A stretch of DNA of 64,000 nt. Origin: Pteria penguin (taxonomy: Eukaryota; Mollusca; Bivalvia; Pterioida; Pteriidae). Made by a program: the position numbers and the translations under genes. The notes below the pieces were generated by a model. The model made no database searches and was not told where the DNA came from. It worked only from the letters and a program-made list of their open reading frames with translations. Below are positions 62,701 to 64,000 of the stretch, piece by piece; position 1 is the stretch's first letter, and every line of letters begins with the position of its first letter. The stretch spans positions 53,326,910-53,390,909 of the forward strand of contig CM068585.1 of NCBI GenBank assembly GCA_035048485.1, read 5' to 3'.

Positions 62701-62866
62701 GATGAAAAAAAATAATGCTAACTACTTGATAATATAAGCTTAATAAATTTTTTTTTTTGTATGAAAACATTATTATGACAACATTTTCAATATTTTAAGG
62801 AAATCCATCTCAATTGCTTTATCTGTACCTCACTCCATGTTCATGTCTATGGATAGCACCAAATCC
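25603..62866 (-). CDS. MIEAP/SPATA18-like gene (mitochondria-eating protein family), 10 exons, 5' end not in window
   Basis: Ten exons join without a frame break: 62,866-62,829; 61,951-61,769; 55,912-55,814; 49,901-49,842; 49,417-49,334; 48,131-47,898; 45,517-45,319; 42,164-42,066; 27,776-27,666; 26,691-25,603. They total 2,196 nt, or 731 residues plus stop. Residues about 25-233 are charged coiled coil. From about 234 the sequence (DPNRPTKIAEKF, LYDNEWTDALEEL, IRKELAP, and the end VVWPALFLYEGG then LLGKGVAQPK) resembles the MIEAP C-terminal domain. SPATA18/MIEAP is a p53-linked protein acting at mitochondria in quality control in vertebrates; bivalves carry many relatives of unknown role. 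No membrane segment or signal peptide is visible. Ser/Glu-rich sequence of about 270 residues splits the domain. Introns range from 424 bp to 14.3 kb and hold most of the transposons in the window. The family call rests on remembered motifs. Confidence 0.68.
26780..26945 (-). mobile_element. Decayed SINE relic
   Basis: GAAGCATTGAAGGATCTCTCA, read as GCA-TTGAAGG-ATCTCTCATG with TTTTTACTGTTTAATCTGAAAG, parallels the SINE body (reverse orientation: GTGAGGGATCTTTAAC, TTTTACTGTCTCATCCGAAAG). The head and tail are lost. It lies in the last intron of the MIEAP-like gene. Confidence 0.55.
27015..27560 (+). mobile_element. Decayed GTGTTTGTGAAACAC-family element carrying an RT-tail insertion
   Basis: Starts TGTCTGTGTAGCACTAAG and CTCCCTGTGGCA, and ends in AAACAAACAGACAGGACAAAG like the element at 20.3-20.7 kb. 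A 27,162-27,265 fragment of the RT-element tail (CTCACCTCTGATTTTCAAGG, ATGACACCAGTTACTTTCGT) interrupts it. Confidence 0.5.
27666..27776 (-). CDS. Exon of the MIEAP-like gene
   Basis: 37 codons, phase 0 at both ends. Acceptor TTGTTTTACAG, donor CAG|GTATAA. Encodes ICSEFSDCKLSLDETVIKD through IRKELAPSTANLVQQ. The exon lies only 85 bp from the CACTA-like transposon that occupies the upstream intron. Confidence 0.75.
28528..28603. repeat. (TGAA/TAAA)n low-complexity
   Basis: Runs of GAATAAATAAATGAATAAAT inside the CACTA-like element. Confidence 0.85.
29189..29480. repeat. Internal duplication with C runs
   Basis: TAACAGCACCCCC, GGGAGACTGTGCCCTCC and TTCTAGATCCGCC recur in order at 29,189-29,300 and 29,348-29,475, about 158 bp apart. 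They are inside the CACTA-like element. Confidence 0.75.
29691..29780. repeat. (TA)n microsatellite
   Basis: About 45 TA units in the CACTA-like element. The Tyr-Ile frames over it are not genes. Confidence 0.95.
31022..31072. repeat. (AAAT)n microsatellite
   Basis: About 12 units of AAAT in the CACTA-like element. Confidence 0.9.
31852..32430. other. Intron sequence, nothing recognised
   Basis: AT-rich intron of the MIEAP-like gene. It includes ATGACGTCAGAGTGGATA near 31,934 and an inverted echo (TATCCACTTTGACATC) near 31,974, suggesting a short palindromic element. Confidence 0.35.
32430..32600 (-). mobile_element. Decayed SINE relic
   Basis: GGGCCCATCTGAAGCAGTGA followed by GGGATTTTTAACAAGCCATG and a tRNA-like end (AACTGAGCTATGCTGTCC) corresponds to the SINE body and head in reverse orientation. 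The tail is missing. Confidence 0.6.
32986..35003 (+). mobile_element. ACAAGAGGCCC element, full length with terminal hairpin
   Basis: Begins ACAAGAGGCCCAAGTGGGCC and CGCTCACCTGAG. Ends GACGGACGACGCACTATGAC, then a hairpin AGCTCAC-TT-GAGCC, loop TTT, GGCTC-AG-GTGAGCT, then AAAAAA. About 265 bp (AATTTCATATGTTGAGTGTT through TCTTTCATGTGG) is directly duplicated at about 33,320 and 34,156. Both duplicates carry the B-box-like GGTTCAAATCC on the minus strand. No protein frame. Confidence 0.78.
35140..35515. repeat. Duplicated G/C-run repeat
   Basis: Two related units of about 180 bp, each with a run of G or C (35,233-35,246 and 35,425-35,444), CTAGTTTTTCTTC and GTGGAAACAAAG/GTAGAAACAAAG. The overlapping short frames with poly-Gly are not genes. 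Confidence 0.65.
35731..35770. repeat. (TA)n microsatellite
   Basis: About 20 TA units in the long intron. Confidence 0.93.
35771..36829. other. Intron sequence, nothing recognised
   Basis: Part of the 14.3-kb intron. A CpG-richer patch near 36,330-36,410 shows no supported exon. Confidence 0.3.
36830..37795 (+). mobile_element. Tandem array C (about 146-bp units) with terminal hairpin
   Basis: The word TTGCACATG (TGGCACATG in one copy) recurs at 36,886, 37,030, 37,176, 37,320, 37,466 and 37,613, with spacings of 144-147. Units also carry GGGACCACACCCCTTTGTGG and AGAGAAGAAGAGGGAACAA. The array ends in GGCCGGACGTCCGGACGGCC and a hairpin GAGCTC-GA-CTGGT, loop CGAG, ACCAG-TA-GAGCT, then AAAAAT. 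This is the same layout as the ACAAGAGGCCC elements but with unrelated sequence. A further hairpin remnant (AGCTCACTGAGCC...GTTCAGTTGAGGT) follows at 37,890-37,922. Confidence 0.75.
38222..38440. mobile_element. Tc1/mariner-type MITE, 219 bp
   Basis: Ends CAGTCCTGGTGGAACTT and, inverted, CAGTCCGGGTGGAACTT, flanked by TA on both sides (38,220-38,221 and 38,441-38,442). The interior is built from repeated TGCCCACTG, GTCCACTGG and GTGGGCATT words that form further inverted pairs. Confidence 0.85.
38562..39021 (-). pseudogene. Non-LTR retrotransposon C-terminal fragment
   Basis: Minus-strand frames give INASLKCSLYKHIIDHVTLQ and then, after a frameshift, HLSSHCSIIETGQYKNIP, RRLSDICKLDREDGFHFILK and CPAF. 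The C-x-x-x...H-F-x-x-x-C pattern after E-T-G-R-Y-like sequence is common at the C-terminus of molluscan LINE polyproteins. The rest of the element is absent. Confidence 0.6.
39267..39543 (-). mobile_element. SINE, full length, 14-bp target duplication
   Basis: Complete family member flanked by ATTTATTAGAGAAA at 39,253-39,266 and 39,544-39,557. It lies inside the 37.9-40.1 kb transposon, so it is younger than that element. Confidence 0.9.
40092..41420. repeat. Degenerate tandem sequence, about 200-bp units, split by a transposon
   Basis: TCAATATCTGAAGAAATAGC (about 40,153), TTGATATCTGCATAAGCAGC (40,310), CCAATATCTGATGAAACAGC (41,191) and TTAATATCTACATAAG (41,341) start successive similar units, with TTTCTACGGAATTTTCTTTC-type words. 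The unit near 40,430 is interrupted by the 40,447-41,178 element. Confidence 0.55.
40447..41178. mobile_element. Mutator-like MITE, 732 bp, long inverted ends
   Basis: Terminal inverted repeats of about 67 bp carry CGAAACAGCACCCTAAACAC, AGAAACGGCAGGGTAAACACC and AAACGGCACTTA. The 10-bp GCCAACTGTC lies on both sides (40,437-40,446 and 41,179-41,188). Long inverted repeats with a 9-11-bp duplication fit Mutator-like elements. The interior frame at 40,898-41,101 shows no recognisable domain. Confidence 0.75.
42066..42164 (-). CDS. Exon of the MIEAP-like gene, with GC splice donor
   Basis: 33 codons, phase 0 at both ends. Acceptor TTTCTTCCATAG, donor AAG|GCGAGT. Encodes KSFRLCSETARKQTFESRR through LPLPDSEDLK. 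A GC donor is rare, but everything else in the consensus fits, and phase to both neighbours is kept. The nearest in-phase GT sites (after GCTTTT and GCTTTTGTT) have poor consensus. Confidence 0.62.
42409..42769. mobile_element. MITE with GGATTGCAAAGCA ends
   Basis: Ends GCTGGATTGCAAAGCAAATT and, inverted, GCCGGATTGCAAAGCAATT. The interior has GGTCAAGGTCACAAAATC, TCATAAGGAATGTATGTGTG and a CAGACAGACACACAGAC run. Other copies are at 51,281-51,706 and 56,992-57,373. It is about 245 bp upstream (minus strand) of the GC-donor exon. Confidence 0.75.
43150..43335. repeat. Tandem repeat, TTTTACACAGGGGCCCA type
   Basis: Alternating words CATTTTACAC, TTTTACACAGGGGCC and GGAATCTGTTTTACAC recur about every 36-40 bp. 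No coding content. Confidence 0.8.
43970..44182. mobile_element. Palindromic MITE (GGCGCCATAAACTGA)
   Basis: The ends are inverted: GGTCCGGCGCCATAAACTGA with AAATATACTTAAGTCAAA, against TTTGACTTGAGTATATTCTC with AGTTTATGGTGCCAGAC. The related copy at 48,434-48,656 has its interior in the opposite orientation. Confidence 0.82.
44400..44580. repeat. GGATCC/GGGGGCGCC-type repeat
   Basis: GTGGATTCAGAAGGGGGGCG and GCCCCCTTTTCAGAAATCC with TGGATCCATCACTGC form imperfect inverted ends, like the short repeat at 12,691-12,885. Confidence 0.45.
44715..44837. repeat. Palindromic element, about 50-bp arms
   Basis: GTGCACAGTTACTCGAAAC, TTTGAGACGTTCCCTCA and TTTAAGCTT are mirrored by AAGCTTAAAGTGAAGGAACG, TCTCAAACTTTAC and ATCTGTGC, with a 12-14-bp loop. 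Confidence 0.75.
44919..45093. repeat. Palindromic element with GGGAGAAGGGCAGA arms
   Basis: AGTCTGAGATTCTGCCCTTC and TCCCACTTTT on the left match AAAAGTGGGAGAAGGGCAGA and GAATTTCAGACT on the right. It looks like a MITE. The word ACTACTGTATGTAGATG in it recurs at about 46,381. Confidence 0.72.
45319..45517 (-). CDS. Exon of the MIEAP-like gene, start of the conserved domain
   Basis: 199 nt. It begins with the third base of a split Arg codon and ends ATG|GTAAGT in phase 0. Encodes LSKVAGAKLTHENANITDL, DPNRPTKIAEKFSELYDN and EWTDALEELVAANVNEKTS. The D-P-N-R-P-x-K and Y-D-x-E-W motifs are the clearest family marks in the gene. Base composition is much more GC-rich than the surrounding introns. 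Confidence 0.8.
45520..47897. other. Intron between coiled-coil and MIEAP-domain exons
   Basis: Holds a CRE-like TGACGTCA near 45,782, an AACAGGTCAAAAGGGTCATA fragment at about 46,452 that resembles an element 5' end, and an imperfect repeat at 46,890-47,110 in which GATACCC/GGGTAT and CTGTCAGAAATTTCC words recur in both orientations. No further exon was recognised. Confidence 0.45.
47898..48131 (-). CDS. Coiled-coil exon of the MIEAP-like gene
   Basis: 234 nt, entering and leaving in the same split-codon phase. Acceptor TTTCTTGTACCAG, donor AAG|GTATGT. Encodes heptad-rich sequence such as LKVTNLEESIQKLINSNKN and MKYDLEKKEQEIHDLKKNK. The ATG-initiated frame starting at 48,229 extends into the intron and is not the real start. 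Confidence 0.8.
48338..48430 (-). repeat. RT-element tail fragment
   Basis: Contains TACGAAAGTAACTGGTGTCA and GCCACAGTGGACATTC, as at 14,165-14,335. It directly abuts the MITE at 48,434. Confidence 0.55.
48434..48656. mobile_element. Palindromic MITE, second copy
   Basis: Ends GGTCTGGCGCCATAAACTGA and TCAGTTTATGGTGCTGGACC. AAGGT appears at both outer edges and may be a short duplication. The interior is in the opposite sense to 43,970-44,182. Confidence 0.82.
48879..49147 (+). mobile_element. SINE, full length, 12-bp target duplication
   Basis: Complete family member flanked by CATGTTTCAGTA at 48,867-48,878 and 49,148-49,159. Just downstream (49,160-49,260) a stretch with GGAATAAAACCCTGGACTTC may be an older, decayed tRNA-type repeat on the minus strand. 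Confidence 0.9.
49334..49417 (-). CDS. Coiled-coil exon of the MIEAP-like gene
   Basis: 84 nt. Acceptor AAACTTTTTTTCAG, donor CG|GTAAGA. Encodes QLKKFEKEKQSADKELKEF then AQKDIETQ, with split codons joining both neighbours to Arg. Confidence 0.75.
49842..49901 (-). CDS. Coiled-coil exon of the MIEAP-like gene
   Basis: 60 nt. Acceptor CTTTTGTTGTAG, donor AG|GTAAAC. Encodes IKQIEKQWKDEKIKVNNLM. Phase fits both neighbours. Confidence 0.68.
49985..50055 (+). repeat. ACAAGAGGCCC element, 5' fragment
   Basis: ACAAGAGGCCCATGGGCCAC followed by TCACTCACTTGTGCATCTAG matches the 5' ends at 21.2, 24.3 and 33.0 kb. The body that follows is diverged. Confidence 0.65.
50330..50945 (+). repeat. Tandem array D (144-152-bp units)
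   Basis: CACTAAACGTATT-type words fall at 50,441, 50,593, 50,737 and 50,881. Units carry GAGTAAGTGTATGGAGTTTC, ATACCCCACTCCTATGACC and CTTGACCTTTGATC. It begins ACAAGAGATTTGCATCACAG and ends GATGGACGGACATCCGCC. The 80-110-codon frames on both strands are repeat translations. Confidence 0.75.
51281..51706. mobile_element. GGATTGCAAAGCA-type MITE, second copy
   Basis: The left end is decayed (GGTATGGCAAAACAAATTC) and the right end intact (AACTGCTTTGCAATCCAG). The interior matches 42,409-42,769, with an expanded GGACAGACAGACTGACAT run. Confidence 0.65.
51860..52465 (+). repeat. Tandem array E, same family as array A
   Basis: GCAGATATGACC-type words at about 51,887, 52,028, 52,175 and 52,312 give spacings of about 137-147. 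Units carry GGGCAACAATTATGTGAAAT and AAAGTTAAAGCACAGAC. It ends in GGACAGACAGACAGGCATAC. Confidence 0.7.
52466..52975 (+). mobile_element. ACAAGAGGCCC-type element, 3' part with hairpin
   Basis: The body has CAGTTTGATGATCTGTACAG and ends CAGACGGCACACTTTGAGTA, then AGCTTACTCGAGTC...GGCTCGGGTGAGCT. A second partial body with related words follows to about 53,330. Confidence 0.6.
53365..53830 (+). mobile_element. GTGTTTGTGAAACAC-family elements, two overlapping copies
   Basis: Starts GATGTGTTTATAAAACACAAATGCCC, read as GATGTGTTTATAAAACAC then AAATGCCC, and again GTGTGTTTGTGAAACACTGA at about 53,507. Ends in GACAGACAGACATACC and AAGATGCCCCTAATCTTTAC. Confidence 0.6.
53831..55489. other. Intron with decayed repeats
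   Basis: Has body fragments of the ACAAGAGGCCC type near 53,870-54,100, and a GTCTGTCTGTCTGTCC run near 54,187 that is likely the inverted end of another element. The rest is AT-rich with no exon recognised. Confidence 0.4.
55490..55655 (+). mobile_element. ACAAGAGGCCC-type element, 3' end
   Basis: CTAAGTTTCATAAAAATCTC with AGTTCTGAAAAAGTTGAAAA leads to ATGACTTCTGATCACTTGAG and the hairpin end TCTCAGGTAAGCTAAAA. It lies just outside the candidate 15-nt microexon. Confidence 0.6.
55668..55682 (-). CDS. Candidate 15-nt microexon of the MIEAP-like gene
   Basis: A strong donor CAT|GTAAGT at 55,668/55,667 has an in-phase AG 15 nt upstream that would add five codons (K-NLRV, then Ile across the next junction) without breaking the frame. 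Weak evidence: the donor may be a decoy, and the model is equally open without it. Confidence 0.2.
55814..55912 (-). CDS. Coiled-coil exon of the MIEAP-like gene
   Basis: 99 nt. Acceptor TATTTAAG, donor AA|GTAATT. Encodes SYTTISQRNLENSNEKQKL then Lys/Asp-rich sequence. The acceptor has a weak pyrimidine tract, but phase and amino-acid composition fit. Confidence 0.65.
56815..56946. repeat. Palindromic element, about 43-bp arms
   Basis: ATTAAGTGTCTTATTTTATG and GGAATGAATTACA on the left match TGTAATTCATTCC and CATAAAATAAGACACTTATT on the right, with a loop of about 40 bp. Confidence 0.82.
56992..57373. mobile_element. GGATTGCAAAGCA-type MITE, third copy
   Basis: Ends GGAGCGATTGCAAAGCAAAT and TAGCTTTGCAATCTG. 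The interior matches the copies at 42.4 and 51.3 kb. Confidence 0.72.
57381..58865. other. Intron sequence without a supported exon
   Basis: AT-rich, with a decayed ACAAGAGGCCC-type body piece near 57,840-58,110 (GAGGAAGAAGCTGAAAATG). A local direct repeat around AGCATCCCAAACGAAGC (58,461) and AGCATCCCAAGATGAACC (58,578) is also visible. Confidence 0.35.
58866..59230. repeat. Palindromic element, 365 bp, about 90-bp arms
   Basis: AATCTGATTAAAACCATATC, CTTTATTCCGCTTCTCTATT and TGTCCCAT are mirrored by ATGGGACAAATAGAGAAGCG, GAATAAAGATATGGTTTTAA and ACAGATT. The inner parts AAAGGGGTCATGTTCTGG and CAGAACATGACCCTTT also pair. It looks like a MITE, with no coding frame. Confidence 0.78.
59400..60065 (+). 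repeat. Tandem array F, same family as arrays A and E
   Basis: GAAGATATGACC-type words at about 59,440, 59,582, 59,716 and 59,862 give spacings of 142, 134 and 146. Units carry CACTGTGACCTTGACCTTG and GGGCAACAATTGTGTGAAAT. It ends in ACAGACAGATAGACAGACAG and a hairpin region around CAAAC-TTT-GTTTG at 60,037-60,049. Confidence 0.78.
60081..61608 (+). pseudogene. Mariner transposase relic split by a nested element
   Basis: The left part reads LRQVPKMLTENQKTNRYGVS, then IVIQDDAWIQYFILNLRHK, then SIIWDHQGIITIDFPEES. After 867 inserted bases it resumes with EYSLSKLKSYLHGKNFRNS, ESVIDAVYEYLVSQKEGLYF and EEDYNEK, stop at 61,606-61,608. The V-P-x-x-L-T-x-x-Q-K motif, the I-V-x-x-D-x-x-W box, W-D-x-x-G-I-x-x-I-D-F, and the C-terminal L-x-G-K-x-F and Y-x-E-G motifs are in mariner order. 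Frameshifts exist on both sides of the insert, and the second Asp region is lost. The mariner terminal repeats were not identified. Confidence 0.8.
60478..61344. mobile_element. 867-bp DNA transposon inside the mariner relic
   Basis: Ends CATACCTGTCAACCTCGGAG and, inverted, CATACCTGTCAACCCTCCCG, with TTACCA on both sides (60,472-60,477 and 61,345-61,350). The subterminal regions repeat ATGAGGGAGA and ATGCAGGAGA words. On the minus strand at 60,657-60,914 a frame begins with Arg/Lys-rich sequence and KRLYKFKPEWATENKK, which resembles the start of hAT-type or zinc-finger transposases, followed by garbled sequence. It is therefore likely a deletion derivative. Confidence 0.72.
61609..62395. other. 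Intron flanks, nothing further recognised
   Basis: Surrounds the 61,769-61,951 exon. Near 62,041-62,100 a stretch with CCTGATAAAGGCCAGGTGGC looks repeat-like but was not matched elsewhere in the window. Confidence 0.3.
61769..61951 (-). CDS. Exon of the MIEAP-like gene, start of the coiled coil
   Basis: 183 nt. Acceptor TTCTCATTTTAG, donor TTT|GTATGT. Encodes YIEYLYVDGRIQEYKRNEE followed by KLLEEDMQKSVSKLEDKHS and a Glu/Lys-rich helix. Split codons at both ends match its neighbours. Confidence 0.72.
62396..62700 (+). mobile_element. Short non-autonomous element, CCCCCACTTTC start
   Basis: Begins GTCCCCCACTTTCAGGTTCG with ATCAGTAAGGGTC and ends GACAGACAGACGGACAGACA then ATGTCCCCAAACTTTCTC. 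A second copy's start lies at the right window edge, about 63,963-64,000. AGGTCAAAGGTCA near 62,476 is a perfect DR1. Confidence 0.6.
62829..62866 (-). CDS. 38-nt exon of the MIEAP-like gene
   Basis: Flanked by acceptor TTATTTCATTTAG and donor GAG|GTACAG. Only one frame is open (GFGAIHRHEHGV), and its two leftover bases complete an Arg codon with the next exon, giving GVR-YIEYL. The other two frames hit stops. Short but well bounded. Confidence 0.5.
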
Positions 62867-62869
62867 CTA

Positions 62870-63240
62870 AATGAAATAAATGCATTATGTCCCAAAAATG
62901 GCAAAACACCAAATGGAATCTATGGGAAAGTAAATGAGAAAAACTCCAGAAAAGGTTGCATCTCGAGAACAGTCCCATAAATGGCAAAAAGAGCAAAATA
63001 TATTTAAAATTATCTTCTCAGAGATGGAAATAGGAAGTGCACACCTTTAAGTGGCTATACAGCTAAATCTAAAATTTCAACAGAATCTACGAAAAGGTAA
63101 ATGAGAAAAACACAGGACAAGAATGGGTCTACGGACAAGAGACGGACAGACAGGCAGACTGATGGACAGACGATCTGATGAGGTGACTCCAACAAATTGC
63201 CCCCCTACTCTGTTGCAGAAGTATAAAAAAAGAAACAAAT
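62870..63240 (+). repeat. Decayed short element ending in a GGACAGACAGG run
   Basis: From about 62,890 (GTCCCAAAAATGGCAAAACA) a loosely repeated body leads to GAGACGGACAGACAGGCAGA and ends TTGCCCCCCTACTCTGTTGC, as other array-type elements do. Confidence 0.4.
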
Positions 63241-63329
63241 TATACCAAGCATGTAGTCAAATAACTGGACCAAATATATACGAAAATGAATAGAGTAAAC
63301 ACAGATTCTTGCCTGGTTAACTTGAAGAG

Positions 63330-63412
63330 TGCACATGAACCTGGTCAAGTAGTCCTGACACATGACTGTGCTAAAGCAGTCCTTATGTCTGCTTTAGGAC
63401 TGCACCATTCGT
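63330..63412. repeat. Decayed right end of the GTTAAC transposon family
   Basis: CTGGTCAAGTAGTCCTGACAC, read as CTGGTCAAGTAGTCCTGAC, then CTAAAGCAGTCCTT and TTAGGACTGCACC parallels the right end at about 7,210-7,295. Confidence 0.6.
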
Positions 63413-63479
63413 ATATGTACTAATCAAGAAGATATTATGAAATTTACACCCACAAATTCAACCATTCACACACTAATAT

Positions 63480-63756
63480 ACAGCCGGCGTGGCCTAGTGG
63501 TATCACATCGGACTCCTGATCGGGAGACCAGGTTCGAGTCCCGCTCTGGTCATGCTGGTGTCATGTCTTTAGGATGAGGCAGTAAAAACCGAGGCCCGTG
63601 TCATGGTATGCATGGCATGTTAAAGATCCCTCACTGCTTCAGGTGGGTCCGTTGCAAAGGTCAAAATTTGTATGCCCGGCATCAGGCAGATGCCGTCACC
63701 ATATATGTGAAATATGCATGGTGTGACGTAATACAAAAATCAATCAATCAATCAAT
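63480..63756 (+). mobile_element. SINE, full length, 11-bp target duplication
   Basis: Complete member flanked by CACACTAATAT at 63,469-63,479 and 63,757-63,767. The head has GGCCTAGTGGTATC and CAGGTTCGAGTCCCG; the tail has four ATCA units. Confidence 0.9.
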
Positions 63757-63856
63757 CACACTAATATGGCCCCCCTTATCAAACCAACAATTATGATCTC
63801 ATAAGCTAACTTTACCTCAGACCAGTAAAGTGTTTAGAGATATTTTACTTGTATAC

Positions 63857-63880
63857 CTCAACATGGAGCCTCGGTTCATA
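63857..63880 (-). CDS. Candidate 24-nt microexon of the MIEAP-like gene
   Basis: Between TATTAAATAG and GAG|GTATAC, eight codons (YEPRLHVE) fit phase 0 to the 38-nt exon downstream. Extending the frame upstream meets TAG immediately, so the exon would have to be this short. No start codon is in reach, so the true first exon is outside the window. Confidence 0.3.
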
Positions 63881-64000
63881 CTATTTAATATCTTAAGCAC
63901 AAACAGGGAGGCAGACAATGATATGATAAATCATCTAGAACAAGAAAATTCAGAAAACTGTGGTTCCCCCACTTTGGGGGTTCTATCAGTAAGGGTACAG

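Noticed and set aside
63482..63560. Possible functional tRNA gene
   Set aside because: The A and B boxes are present, but the acceptor stem does not pair and the sequence continues into a SINE body.

Overview
The window looks like nuclear DNA of a bivalve mollusc. It is AT-rich, has short exons separated by long repeat-filled introns, and carries several repeat types common in clam and oyster genomes: tRNA-derived SINEs ending in a TTGATTGATT tail, elements starting with ACAAGAGGCCC, and arrays containing the TGACCTTTGACC motif. The species cannot be named from sequence alone. There is no sign of bacterial gene organisation, functional tRNA or rRNA genes, or CRISPR.

The only convincing host gene is on the minus strand. 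It runs from the right part of the window (about 62.9 kb, possibly 63.9 kb) to a stop codon at 25,603. Ten exons join in frame through consistent splice phases and give an open product of about 731 residues whose true start lies upstream of the window. The first third is coiled coil. The rest resembles the C-terminal domain of mitochondria-eating protein (MIEAP/SPATA18), with a long Ser/Glu-rich disordered stretch inserted in that domain. One intron appears to use a GC-AG splice pair. Possible extra microexons are marked.

Region by region: 0-1.3 kb holds head-to-head relics of a DDE_4-type transposase and a THAP-domain protein. 2.6-4.3 kb is a broken reverse transcriptase with a YIDD box. 6.3-7.3 kb is a DNA transposon with GTTAAC-rich ends. 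8.3-11.9 kb is a large foldback structure with arms of about 1 kb, whose loop holds a possible terminal exon with a polyA signal. 13.6-20.1 kb holds old SINEs, a tandem array and a minisatellite. 20.3-25.5 kb is Helentron-like and other non-autonomous elements. 27.9-31.8 kb is a 3,987-bp CACTA-like element with 3-bp target duplications. 33-37.8 kb holds more Helentron-like elements. 37.9-41.2 kb holds two inverted-repeat transposons with target duplications, one containing a Tc1/mariner-type MITE, a LINE relic and a SINE. 42-60 kb is introns full of MITEs and tandem arrays. 60.1-61.6 kb is a mariner transposase relic split by an 867-bp element. The right edge holds a fresh SINE.

The most striking general pattern is that six tandem arrays, from at least four apparently unrelated sequence families, have unit lengths clustering at about 141-147 bp. 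Several elements also end in a short gapped hairpin. This fits the architecture reported for bivalve pearl/CvE and Helentron-associated elements.
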